Shown: piece after piece, positions 20,645-28,332 of the stretch
How positions within the stretch are numbered: position 1 is the stretch's first letter
Layout: every line of letters begins with the position of its first letter
Origin: Sphingomonas naasensis
Lineage (GTDB): Bacteria; Pseudomonadota; Alphaproteobacteria; Sphingomonadales; Sphingomonadaceae
Length of the DNA stretch: 64,000 nucleotides
Reading direction: 5' to 3'
Assembly (NCBI RefSeq): GCF_004792695.1
Contig: NZ_SRXU01000002.1
Location: 310,001-374,000 of the forward strand
The notes under the pieces: model-generated
Seen by the model: the letters and a program-made list of their open reading frames with translations, nothing else
The model's database searches: none
What the model was told of the DNA's origin: nothing
Translations under genes and position numbers: made by a program

Positions 20645-20648
20645 CTGG

Positions 20649-22205
20649 CTAGTGCGTCTCGCAGGCCGCAGGCGGTCGCGTGGGTGCGGGCGCGGGCCGC
20701 CGCGGTGCAGGCGCCAGCACCTCCCACTCCTGCACGCCCACCCCGGCATGGGTTCCGCCCGCCTGCGACGCATCGAACACCGCGCGCAGGCAGCGCGTCG
20801 TCACCGGCGCGAACCGGACCTGCTGAAACGCCGCCGGCGCGGTGCCATAGCCGCTCGCCCCGGTAACCGGCTTCCAGCCGCCGTCCCAATATTCGAGGTG
20901 CCATGCGGCCGGCGGCGCGACGCCGATCCCCGAACCCGCCGGCTGATCGGCGAAGAACCAGATTCGCGATCCGTCGATCGTCATCGGCTTGGCCCAGCGA
21001 TATTCGACCCACGGCCGCGCCGGATTGGCGCCGGTCCACGTCCCCCACATCTCGGGCGGCAACGGATTGGCGCGCACCTTGCCGTCGTTGAGCGCGGCGA
21101 TCCAATATTGCACCGGCACCCTGTTCGACGACGCCGGCCAGCCCGAACCCGCGACGTTGCGGGTGGCCGCCGGCGCCGGCTGCGGCGCGCGCGTCGGCAC
21201 CACCGGCCGGATCGCGGCGGGCGAGACGCTGTCGTCCCACTGCATCTCGTCGATCGCGACGCTGCGGCGGAAATGCCCGCCGCCCGCGGCATCGGCGGTG
21301 TGGTACGCCATGTACCATTTGCCTTTGAATTCGACGGCCCCGGCGTGCGAAGTCGTCGACGACACGGGCCTGAGTGCGACCCCGCGATAGGTCCATGGCC
21401 CCAGTGGCGAAGTCGCGGTGCCCCACGCCTGGCACGCATGGTACACCGCCGGCGTGCACGGGCTGTCCGGTCCGGCATTGTTGCCGGCATAGAGCATGTA
21501 GTAGACGCCCTTGCGCTTGAGGATCCACGGCGCCTCGAAGAAGCCGGTCAGCCCCTCGATCCGCTTCTGCTCGCCCTTGGGCGTGATCATGTCGCGTTCG
21601 AGCTCCATGCCGCGCAGCTGGCCGAACGTGCCCCAATAGATGAAGACCCGGCCATCCTCGTCGAGCAGCACGGTGGGGTCGATGTTCTGGATATCGTTCG
21701 CCACCGGCAGCTTCTGCGAGAGGATCGGGCCCGACGGATGGGCATCCTTCCACGGCCCGCGCACGCTGTCCGCCACCGCCACCCCGATCGCGAACCGGTC
21801 CTTCGCGTCGCTGTTCTTCTCGAGCACCGGGGCGTAGAAATAGAAGCGCCCGTCCGTCCCTTTGACGATCTGCCCGGCATAGGCCCGCGCCGGCTCGGCC
21901 CAGGCGAAGACGTTCTCCGGCCGGATGAAGCCGGGGGTATGCCGCCACTTGCGCGACGCCGGATCGCGCGTCGCCAGCAGCTGCCATTCGGGCATGATGA
22001 AGTCGTTGACCTCGGGATCGGCCATGTCACGCCCGGTGAGGATGTAGAGCGTGTCGCCGTCGACCAGCGGCGCCGGATCGGTGGTGTAATAGCGCCCGTC
22101 GGCAAGGATCGGATTGCCCTTGGCGACTACGGCCTCCCCCGCCCCTTGGGCGCAGGTAGCGCCCGGCAGCGCCAGCAGCGCCGCGAAACCCATCCCTCGC
22201 GTCAT
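20649..22205 (-). CDS. GH43 glycosidase (arabinofuranosidase/xylosidase type) with C-terminal accessory domain
   Basis: A 518-residue secreted protein with a signal peptide to about residue 20. The five-bladed propeller residues about 30-330 hold the GH43 triad: base D43 (YTTDPAPLVDG), pKa modulator D176 (NIDPTVL) and acid E224 (FFEAPWI). The C-terminal 150 residues look like a discoidin-type beta-sandwich carbohydrate-binding domain, followed by a Pro-rich tail. GH43 members remove alpha-L-arabinofuranose or beta-xylose. In this operon, with GH127 beta-L-arabinofuranosidase, removal of the terminal alpha-1,3-arabinose of extensin Hyp-Ara4 is an attractive role, not proven. It is the last gene of the GH127 operon, one base after the DUF885 stop. 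Confidence 0.85.
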   Translation of the reverse strand: MTRGMGFAALLALPGATCAQGAGEAVVAKGNPILADGRYYTTDPAPLVDGDTLYILTGRDMADPEVNDFIMPEWQLLATRDPASRKWRHTPGFIRPENVFAWAEPARAYAGQIVKGTDGRFYFYAPVLEKNSDAKDRFAIGVAVADSVRGPWKDAHPSGPILSQKLPVANDIQNIDPTVLLDEDGRVFIYWGTFGQLRGMELERDMITPKGEQKRIEGLTGFFEAPWILKRKGVYYMLYAGNNAGPDSPCTPAVYHACQAWGTATSPLGPWTYRGVALRPVSSTTSHAGAVEFKGKWYMAYHTADAAGGGHFRRSVAIDEMQWDDSVSPAAIRPVVPTRAPQPAPAATRNVAGSGWPASSNRVPVQYWIAALNDGKVRANPLPPEMWGTWTGANPARPWVEYRWAKPMTIDGSRIWFFADQPAGSGIGVAPPAAWHLEYWDGGWKPVTGASGYGTAPAAFQQVRFAPVTTRCLRAVFDASQAGGTHAGVGVQEWEVLAPAPRRPAPAPTRPPAACETH

Positions 22206-22206
22206 C

Positions 22207-23976
22207 TCATTCCTCGTCCGGATAAGGGCCCTTGCCGCCCTCGGCGATCAGCTGGTCGACGCGCCGGTCGATCTCGGGGATCGGCACCGAACCCAACGCG
22301 AGCACCGCATCGTGAAAGGCGCGCAGGTTGAACTTCGCGCCCAGCGCCTTCTCGGCCCGCGCGCGCGCCGCGAGGATCGCCAGCTCGCCGGTGTAATAGC
22401 TCAGCGCCTGCCCGGGCCACGCGATGTAGCGATCGACTTCGGTCTCGATCTCGTGATCGGCCAGCGCGGTATTGTCGTGCAGGAATTGCTGCGCCCGTTC
22501 GCGGCTCCAGCCCTGCGCGTGGATGCCGGTGTCGACCACCAGCCGCGCCGCGCGCCACATCTGGTAGCTGAGCATGCCGAACAGCTCATAGGGCGTGGTG
22601 TACATGCCCATCTCTTCGCCCAGCGCCTCGCAGTAAAGCGCCCAGCCCTCGCCATAGACCGAGAGATAGGTGTCGCGGCGGAATGCCGGCAGATCCCTGT
22701 TCTCCGCCGCGAGCGGCATCTGGAAGGCGTGGCCCGGCGCGCTCTCGTGCAGCGTCAGCGCCGGCAGCGAATAGAGCGGCCGCGCCGGCAGATTATACGT
22801 GTTGATGAGATAGACGCCCGGCCCGCCGCGCCCGCCGGTGTAGAAGGGCGCGATATCGTCGGGCACCGGGATGATCGCGAAGCGGCTGCGCGGCAGCCGG
22901 CCGAAATATCTGGAAGCCTTGCCGTCGAAGCTCTTGGCGATCCATGCCCCGCGGTCGAGCAGCGCCTGCGGGGTCTTGGCATAGAATTGCGGATCGGTGC
23001 GCAGGAACTTGAGGAAGGCGGGCAGATCGCCCTTGAACCCCACCTGCTGCATCACGCCGTGCATACGCGCGCGGATCTTGGCGACCTCGGCGAGGCCGAT
23101 CGCATGGACCTGCTCGGGGGTCTGGTCGAGCGTCGTGTATTCGGCGACCTTGGAGCGGTAATAGGCCCGCCCGTCGGGCAGGTCGTACGCCGCCAGCGCC
23201 GTCCGCGCGCCCGGGATATATTCCTCGCGCAGGAAGCGCAGCAGCTTGGCATGCGCCGGCATCACCGCCTCGCGGATCGCCGCCTCGCCCTCGGCGCGCA
23301 GCCGCGCCTGCGTTTCCGCCGGCATCCCCGCCGGAAATTTGGCGAAGGGTGCGAAGAAGGGGGAATCTGCCGGCGACTTCGCCTCGGCGACCTTGGCCAC
23401 CCCGGCGTCGCGACCCTGCAGCGTGATCCGCGACGGCGTGAAGCCGCGCTTCAATCCCCCGCGCATATTGACGATCTGCTGGTCGAAATAGCGCGGCACG
23501 TCGCGCAGCGTCGCGAGATAGCGGCGATAATCTTCCTCGCGCACGAAATCGCCCCGCGCGCTCTCGGCGAGATCGCCCCAGAAGCTCGAATCCGCATTGA
23601 GCGGCTTCTCGTAATCGCGGAATTTCTGCTCGTTCAGCAGCGCCTCGATCTGACCCTTGAACACCGCATAATTGACCCGCTCGGCGGGCGAGAGCTTCGC
23701 CGGATCGATCTTGCCCAGCGTCGCGAGCGTCGCGGTCCAGCGCGACAGCCTTTCGGCCTGCGCAGCGGGGCCGATATCGGGCAGCCCGAGCTTCTGGTCC
23801 TTGGGGCTGTCCTCGTTGGGCGCCTGCTGGCGCTGCCGCCACGCATATTCCTCGGTGTAGAGTTTCCGCAGCTGCGCGTCGGCGGCGCCCCGCGGGATCC
23901 CCGCATCGGCCGCCGTCGTCATCACCGCCACGCCCGCCAGCATCACTGCCGCTCTACGCCATGTCGCCACGCTCAA
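22207..23976 (-). CDS. DUF885 family secreted protein (peptidase-like)
   Basis: A 589-residue protein. The N terminus (VATWRRAAVMLAGVAV) looks like a signal peptide. The body matches DUF885, a largely helical family related to M32-type carboxypeptidases. It carries HESAPGH, an expanded zinc-binding motif, at about residue 415. The family is often annotated as peptidase but is poorly characterised. The start is a TTG that overlaps the stop of the upstream reductase gene (TTGA), suggesting translational coupling; the next in-frame ATG (23943) would leave too short a signal peptide. Position between a reductase and a GH43 suggests a role on glycopeptide substrates. Confidence 0.82.
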   Translation of the reverse strand: MSVATWRRAAVMLAGVAVMTTAADAGIPRGAADAQLRKLYTEEYAWRQRQQAPNEDSPKDQKLGLPDIGPAAQAERLSRWTATLATLGKIDPAKLSPAERVNYAVFKGQIEALLNEQKFRDYEKPLNADSSFWGDLAESARGDFVREEDYRRYLATLRDVPRYFDQQIVNMRGGLKRGFTPSRITLQGRDAGVAKVAEAKSPADSPFFAPFAKFPAGMPAETQARLRAEGEAAIREAVMPAHAKLLRFLREEYIPGARTALAAYDLPDGRAYYRSKVAEYTTLDQTPEQVHAIGLAEVAKIRARMHGVMQQVGFKGDLPAFLKFLRTDPQFYAKTPQALLDRGAWIAKSFDGKASRYFGRLPRSRFAIIPVPDDIAPFYTGGRGGPGVYLINTYNLPARPLYSLPALTLHESAPGHAFQMPLAAENRDLPAFRRDTYLSVYGEGWALYCEALGEEMGMYTTPYELFGMLSYQMWRAARLVVDTGIHAQGWSRERAQQFLHDNTALADHEIETEVDRYIAWPGQALSYYTGELAILAARARAEKALGAKFNLRAFHDAVLALGSVPIPEIDRRVDQLIAEGGKGPYPDEE

Positions 23977-24968
23977 ACTCCGATCGCCATGATGTCCGCA
24001 TATAGCGCCGCGGGGATGGTCACGCCTTCCGCCAGACAGCGTGCCCGCGCCGCATAGCGTCGCTGCGAGGGCAGCCTCGCGCCCTGCCCTTCGATCGCCG
24101 CGAACATCGCCTCGGCGCGCGTCAGATTCGCCAGCACCGCCTCCCCCAGAAACCCCGCCCGATCGATCGCGAGGATCAGCTCGCCGCCGATCGGCGATCC
24201 GCCGCGGCTCTCGTCCGCCGCGATCGATTCGGCGCTGGTCATGTCGCCGATCAGCGGTCCGGCGAGCAATTCGACCATTGCGGCCAGCGCCGATCCCTTG
24301 TGTCCGCCAAAGGTCCGCATCGCCCCGTTCAGCACCGCCTCGGCGTCGGTGGTGCCGCGCCCCTCGGAATCATAGCCCCAATCCTCGGGGATCGACCGAC
24401 CCTCGCGGCGGTGCAGCTCGATCTCGCCGCGCGCGACGGCGCTGGTCGCGAAGTCGAACACGAAGGGTTCGCGCCCCGGCCGCGGCCACCCGAACGCGAT
24501 CGGATTGGTCCCGAACACGGGTTTGGTCCCGCCCGCCGGCGCGACCCAGGCATGGCTCGGCGTGAAGGCCAGCGCGACCAGCCCCTGGTCCGCCAAGGCC
24601 TCGACTTCGGGCCACAGCGCCGCGAAATGGACGACATTGTTGAGCGCCAGCGCCGCAATGCCGTTGGCGCGCGCCTTCTCCACCAGCAACGGCATGCCGC
24701 GTTCGAAGGCGAGCTGCGCGAAGCCGCCGCCACCATCCACCTGCACCAGCCCCGCCTTGGGCTCCGAGACCTTCGGCACCGCATCAGGCACTACCACGCC
24801 TGCGCGGATGCTGCGATCGGCGACGAGCAGCCGATAGATACCGTGGCTCGCGCAACCGTCGCGCTCGCCCGAAACCATCGTCTCGGCCACCGCATCGGCA
24901 TGTTCGCCCGCCAACCCCGCCGCGCGCAGCTTGGCCCGGGCGAGCGCGCGCAGTTCGTCGAGCGTCAT
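23973..24968 (-). CDS. Ldh_2/malate dehydrogenase family oxidoreductase, probable delta-1-pyrroline-2-carboxylate reductase
   Basis: A 331-residue NAD(P)H-dependent reductase of the Ldh_2 (YlbC/DpkA-like) fold, visible in SHGIYRL at the active-site His, FGTNPIAFGWP and GGHKGSALA. Members reduce pyrroline-2-carboxylate to L-proline (trans-3-hydroxyproline route), delta-1-piperideine-2-carboxylate, or sugar-derived 2-keto acids. Given two flanking hydroxyproline units, a proline-forming imine reductase is most likely. No clear trans-3-hydroxyproline dehydratase is in the window, so its imine source is uncertain. ATG 24968 lies 23 bases after the GH127 stop. A longer frame reaching upstream into the GH127 gene was rejected because the family N terminus (MTLDELRALAR) starts here. 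Confidence 0.8.
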   Translation of the reverse strand: MTLDELRALARAKLRAAGLAGEHADAVAETMVSGERDGCASHGIYRLLVADRSIRAGVVVPDAVPKVSEPKAGLVQVDGGGGFAQLAFERGMPLLVEKARANGIAALALNNVVHFAALWPEVEALADQGLVALAFTPSHAWVAPAGGTKPVFGTNPIAFGWPRPGREPFVFDFATSAVARGEIELHRREGRSIPEDWGYDSEGRGTTDAEAVLNGAMRTFGGHKGSALAAMVELLAGPLIGDMTSAESIAADESRGGSPIGGELILAIDRAGFLGEAVLANLTRAEAMFAAIEGQGARLPSQRRYAARARCLAEGVTIPAALYADIMAIGV

Positions 24969-24991
24969 CGCGACGCCGGCCGCGGGCTCAC

Positions 24992-27376
24992 TCAAATCTT
25001 CGCGCCCGGTTTCGCGGTGAACAGCCGCACCCCGAAGATCGGGCCGGCGGTGCTGCGATCGTGCGGCACGATCCGCACCCGCACTTCCTTCTTGCCCTTG
25101 GTCAGCGCCTCGGGGAGCGGATATTCGGCGTCGAAGAACTTGCCCGGCCTGTCGTTGTCGAGCGTCTGCGTCGCGACCTTCACATTGTCGACGAGGATGT
25201 CGAAGCCGCGCTTGCGCTCGCCGCCCCAATAGGTCGCCTGCAGGATCAGCGGGCCGTCCTTAGGCCTGAGCGTGAACTCGATGAACCCGCCCGATCGCGC
25301 GTCGCGTCCCTGCCGGCCGCGATAGGTGACCGGATAGGAGATGTCCGAGGTGAGGTTGTGGTCGCGCTCGGGCTGCATCTCGCCAAGGAACATCACGTCG
25401 ACCGAGCGTGCTGCGATGTCCTTCAGCCGCGCCTGCTCGGCGAGGAACGCCTTCTCCTCCGCCGCCCACGCACTCTCCGAGAAGCGCTTGAAATAAGTCG
25501 CGCTGCGCCGGTTGTACTGGCGGTAGAAGGGCACGAACTGCAGGTCGGCGGGCCGCACCACGCCGCGGGTGTTGAAGATGCCCTTCGACGCATCGCTGGG
25601 CGTGAATGCTGCAAGCAGATCGGCACCAACCAAAGCCGGATCGGCCTGCTCCCACTTTACGTCCTTGGGCCCGAGATCGGCAGCGAGCACCATCGGCCCG
25701 CTCAGCACTGCGATCGTGTTCGCATCGCCCGCCGCACTCTCGATTCGCAGATCGAGCGGCAGCGCGATCGCCACCTTGTCGCCCGCCTTCCAGCGCCGGT
25801 TCACCACCGCATAGCCGCGCTCGAACACCGGGGTCGCCGGCTGCCCGTTGACCGTCACCACTGCCTTGCCCGCCGCCCAGCCAGGCACGCGCAACGCGAC
25901 CGGGAAGCGCCCCGCGCGGACCCTGGTGAAGGTCAGCGTCGAGTCCGGCGCGAACGGATAGTTGGTCTCGAGCGTCAGCGTGGCATTGCGCTTCGCCCAG
26001 CTGGCATCGGCGGGGATGTAGAGATTGACGATCAGCCCGCCGGCATCGTCTTCCCAGAAGATCGACTCGCCGTGCTTCGCATGCACTTCCATGCCGCTGC
26101 CGACGCAGCACCAGAAGGCGTCGTCGTCGACCGTCGAATAGCCGCGCTCGCTGCCGGTCATCAGCGGCGTCATATAGGTGAAGCCGCCGGTCGCGGGGTC
26201 CTGCGCCGACATCACGTGATTGAGATGCGCGCGCTCGTAAAAGTCGAACAGCGCGCCATCGGGCTGCCAGCCATAGAGGTGCCGGGTCAGCTTGAGCATG
26301 TTGTAGGTGTTGCAATGCTCGCAGGTCTGCTCCGTGACGTGATCGGCGACCGTGTCGGGGGTGAAGAAATATTCGCGGTCGGCATTGCCGCCGATCACAT
26401 AGCTGTGGTGCTGCGTCACCCGTTCCCAGAAGAAGGTCGCCGCGGTCCGCCGCTTCTCGTCGCCGGTGATGTCGTAGATCCGCGCCAGCCCGATCAGCTT
26501 GGGCACCTGGGTATTGGCGTGGAAGTTGGCGAGCTTGTCCTCGCGGTTGCCCAGCGGATCGAGCACGCGATTGTCGTAGAGCGTCTCGGCCATCTTCAGC
26601 CAGCGGGGGTTGCCGGTGCGCTGATGCATCTCGGCGTAGCTCTCGTTGAGCCCGCCATATTCGCAGCCCAGCACTTCCTGCACCTGCGCCGGCGTCAGCG
26701 CCGCGAACACCCGCTCGAAATAGCCGCCAAGCCCCTCGACGACCGTCAGCGCCTTCTTGTTGCCCCACGCGCCATGGACGTCGAGCAGCCCGGCAAAGAG
26801 CTTGTGAACGGTGTAGAGCGGCGACCATGAGCCGTTGAGATCGAACCCGCCGGACTTGATCTCGCCCTTCATCACCTCGCCGAAGATCTCCTCGCCGTCG
26901 ACGACGGTCCCGTCCTTCCGCTTGCGGCCGAGCGCGCCGACATAGCCGGTCCCGCGCTTCGCCTGCGCCTCGGCGAGTTCGTCGACGATGTAATCGGCAC
27001 GGCGGCGCATCTCGGCGTCGCCGGTCTGCTGCCACATCAGCGTGAGCGCGGTGAGATAATGGCCGAGCGTGTGGCCCGCGATGGTGTCGCTCTCCCACCC
27101 GCCATAGATCGCCGCCCTGGGCTCCAGCCCGGCATATTTGCGGAAATTATGGAGCAGCCGGTCGGGGCTGAGCCGATGGAGATACTTGCGATTGACCTCG
27201 ACGGCGGTGGCATAGTCGGAAGGCCGCAGCCGCACCGATCCGAGCGGCAACGGCTTCACGCCTTTGGGCGCGAACGCCCCCGCCCCGACGGCCCGCGCGA
27301 CCCTCGCCTGCCCTCCCACCGCCAGCACGGCGGCACCGAACATCAGTTCCCGGCGGGAGGCACGCATCATCGGCAT
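24992..27376 (-). CDS. GH127 beta-L-arabinofuranosidase (DUF1680, HypBA1-like)
   Basis: A 794-residue protein with a twin-arginine signal (SRRELMFGAAVLAVGG). The (alpha/alpha)6 barrel shows the zinc-thiolate site of GH127: E353 and C355 in TCEHCNTYN, and C423-C424 in FWCCVGSG. C423 is the nucleophile by analogy with Bifidobacterium longum HypBA1. The C-terminal 170 residues form a beta domain. HypBA1 removes beta-1,2-linked L-arabinofuranose from hydroxyproline-linked arabino-oligosaccharides of extensin. It is the first gene of a four-gene unit (GH127, imine reductase, DUF885, GH43). The start is preceded by AGGAGATCGAG, and operator site D lies 18 bases upstream of it. Confidence 0.92.
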   Translation of the reverse strand: MPMMRASRRELMFGAAVLAVGGQARVARAVGAGAFAPKGVKPLPLGSVRLRPSDYATAVEVNRKYLHRLSPDRLLHNFRKYAGLEPRAAIYGGWESDTIAGHTLGHYLTALTLMWQQTGDAEMRRRADYIVDELAEAQAKRGTGYVGALGRKRKDGTVVDGEEIFGEVMKGEIKSGGFDLNGSWSPLYTVHKLFAGLLDVHGAWGNKKALTVVEGLGGYFERVFAALTPAQVQEVLGCEYGGLNESYAEMHQRTGNPRWLKMAETLYDNRVLDPLGNREDKLANFHANTQVPKLIGLARIYDITGDEKRRTAATFFWERVTQHHSYVIGGNADREYFFTPDTVADHVTEQTCEHCNTYNMLKLTRHLYGWQPDGALFDFYERAHLNHVMSAQDPATGGFTYMTPLMTGSERGYSTVDDDAFWCCVGSGMEVHAKHGESIFWEDDAGGLIVNLYIPADASWAKRNATLTLETNYPFAPDSTLTFTRVRAGRFPVALRVPGWAAGKAVVTVNGQPATPVFERGYAVVNRRWKAGDKVAIALPLDLRIESAAGDANTIAVLSGPMVLAADLGPKDVKWEQADPALVGADLLAAFTPSDASKGIFNTRGVVRPADLQFVPFYRQYNRRSATYFKRFSESAWAAEEKAFLAEQARLKDIAARSVDVMFLGEMQPERDHNLTSDISYPVTYRGRQGRDARSGGFIEFTLRPKDGPLILQATYWGGERKRGFDILVDNVKVATQTLDNDRPGKFFDAEYPLPEALTKGKKEVRVRIVPHDRSTAGPIFGVRLFTAKPGAKI

Positions 27377-27390
27377 CTCGATCTCCTGAA

Positions 27391-27406
27391 TACCGTATAC
27401 GATTAT
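27391..27406. promoter_or_regulatory. Operator site D upstream of GH127 operon
   Basis: The perfect palindromic core CGTATACG at 27394-27401 extends into the octamer TATACGAT at 27396-27403, identical to site C and to the minus strand of site A. It lies immediately upstream of the GH127 ribosome-binding site, where binding would block transcription. Confidence 0.62.
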
Positions 27407-27445
27407 CGCCGGTGATCCGGAGCGTCAATCCGCTTTCCGTCCTTC

Positions 27446-28192
27446 CTATTCGTCCCGCAGCGAAAGCTCGGTGTCCGCCAGCGCCAGCCGCACCAACTCG
27501 GTCATCGCCGCGCGCGACGCTTCGGGATCCGCCGCGGCGATCGCCTCGAGCAGCGCGCGGTGCTCGGGGATCGGATCGCGCGGCAAGGCGCGGTTGCGTT
27601 GCTTGTAGATCGTCGTCCACGCGATCGCCGCGAGGATCGAGCTCGCCAGCGCGATCATCGCGTCGTTGCGGGTCGCCTCGAGCATCGTCATGTGGAAATG
27701 CTGGTCGGCGATGCGGCCCTGTTCGGTGGCGAGTCCGTGCCGCGCCATCGCGTCGAGCGCTTCGCGCATCGCCGCCAACTGCACCTCGGAACGGCGTTCG
27801 GCGGCGAAGGCGGCAGCGGTAGGCTCGACCACCATGCGCAGCTCGAACAGGTCGAGCACGAATTTGAGGCTCGGCTCGGCCTCGAACTGCCAGGCGAGCA
27901 GATCGGGATCGAGCAGGCTCCACTGGCGCCGCGGCGCAACCCGGGTGCCCGCCCGCGGGCGGCTCTCGACCAGCCCCTTGGCGGCAAGCGTGCGGAACGC
28001 CTCGCGCAGCGCCGGGCGCGAGATGCCGATCTGCTCGGCATGCTCGATCTCGCTGGGGAAGACATGCCCCTCGGGCAATTCCCCCGAGAGGATCATCACG
28101 GCGAATTGCTGGGCGAGCGACCCCGTCCGCCGCAATGCCACCGCGGCCGGCAGCAGCGCGCCTCGTCTGTCGTCGGTGCGAAATGCGGACAA
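27446..28192 (-). CDS. GntR family regulator, FCD (FadR/DgoR-like) subgroup
   Basis: About 248 residues. The winged helix lies at about residues 22-85 (SLAQQFAVMILSGELPEG; RPALREAFRTLAAKGLVESRPRAG in part), followed by a conserved LLDPDLLAWQFE linker and an FCD helical domain with FELRMVVEPTAAAFAAERR-type residues. The likely start is the TTG at 28192, which follows AGGAGAGG. A TTG at 28234 would add 14 residues without a good ribosome site. The divergent promoter carries operator site E, a perfect 15-base palindrome, consistent with autoregulation. As an FCD protein next to the most symmetrical copy, it is the best candidate to bind all five TATACGRT-like sites and so control the whole locus. 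Confidence 0.88.
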   Translation of the reverse strand: MSAFRTDDRRGALLPAAVALRRTGSLAQQFAVMILSGELPEGHVFPSEIEHAEQIGISRPALREAFRTLAAKGLVESRPRAGTRVAPRRQWSLLDPDLLAWQFEAEPSLKFVLDLFELRMVVEPTAAAFAAERRSEVQLAAMREALDAMARHGLATEQGRIADQHFHMTMLEATRNDAMIALASSILAAIAWTTIYKQRNRALPRDPIPEHRALLEAIAAADPEASRAAMTELVRLALADTELSLRDE

Positions 28193-28249
28193 GGCCCTCT
28201 CCTCGCTGACAACGCTAGCGGCTCGCCACCGCAAAGCAATGCGTCATAC

Positions 28250-28264
28250 ATTATACGGTATAAT
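28250..28264. promoter_or_regulatory. Operator site E and -10 box between gntR and the 28333 gene
   Basis: ATTATACGGTATAAT has perfect 7-base arms around a single G. Its right arm contains a perfect -10 hexamer TATAAT (28259-28264) for the plus-strand gene, which places transcription start near 28271. Repressor binding here would cover the promoter. Confidence 0.68.
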
Positions 28265-28332
28265 TTTGTTGAGCTAGTTGGATGCGCTCGATATGCAGCA
28301 AGGCCAACGCCATCGACGCCATCGGGGAAGCC

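Noticed and set aside
20645..20648. Terminator between convergent metallopeptidase and GH43 genes
   Set aside because: Only four bases separate the stops and no hairpin with a T tract was seen.
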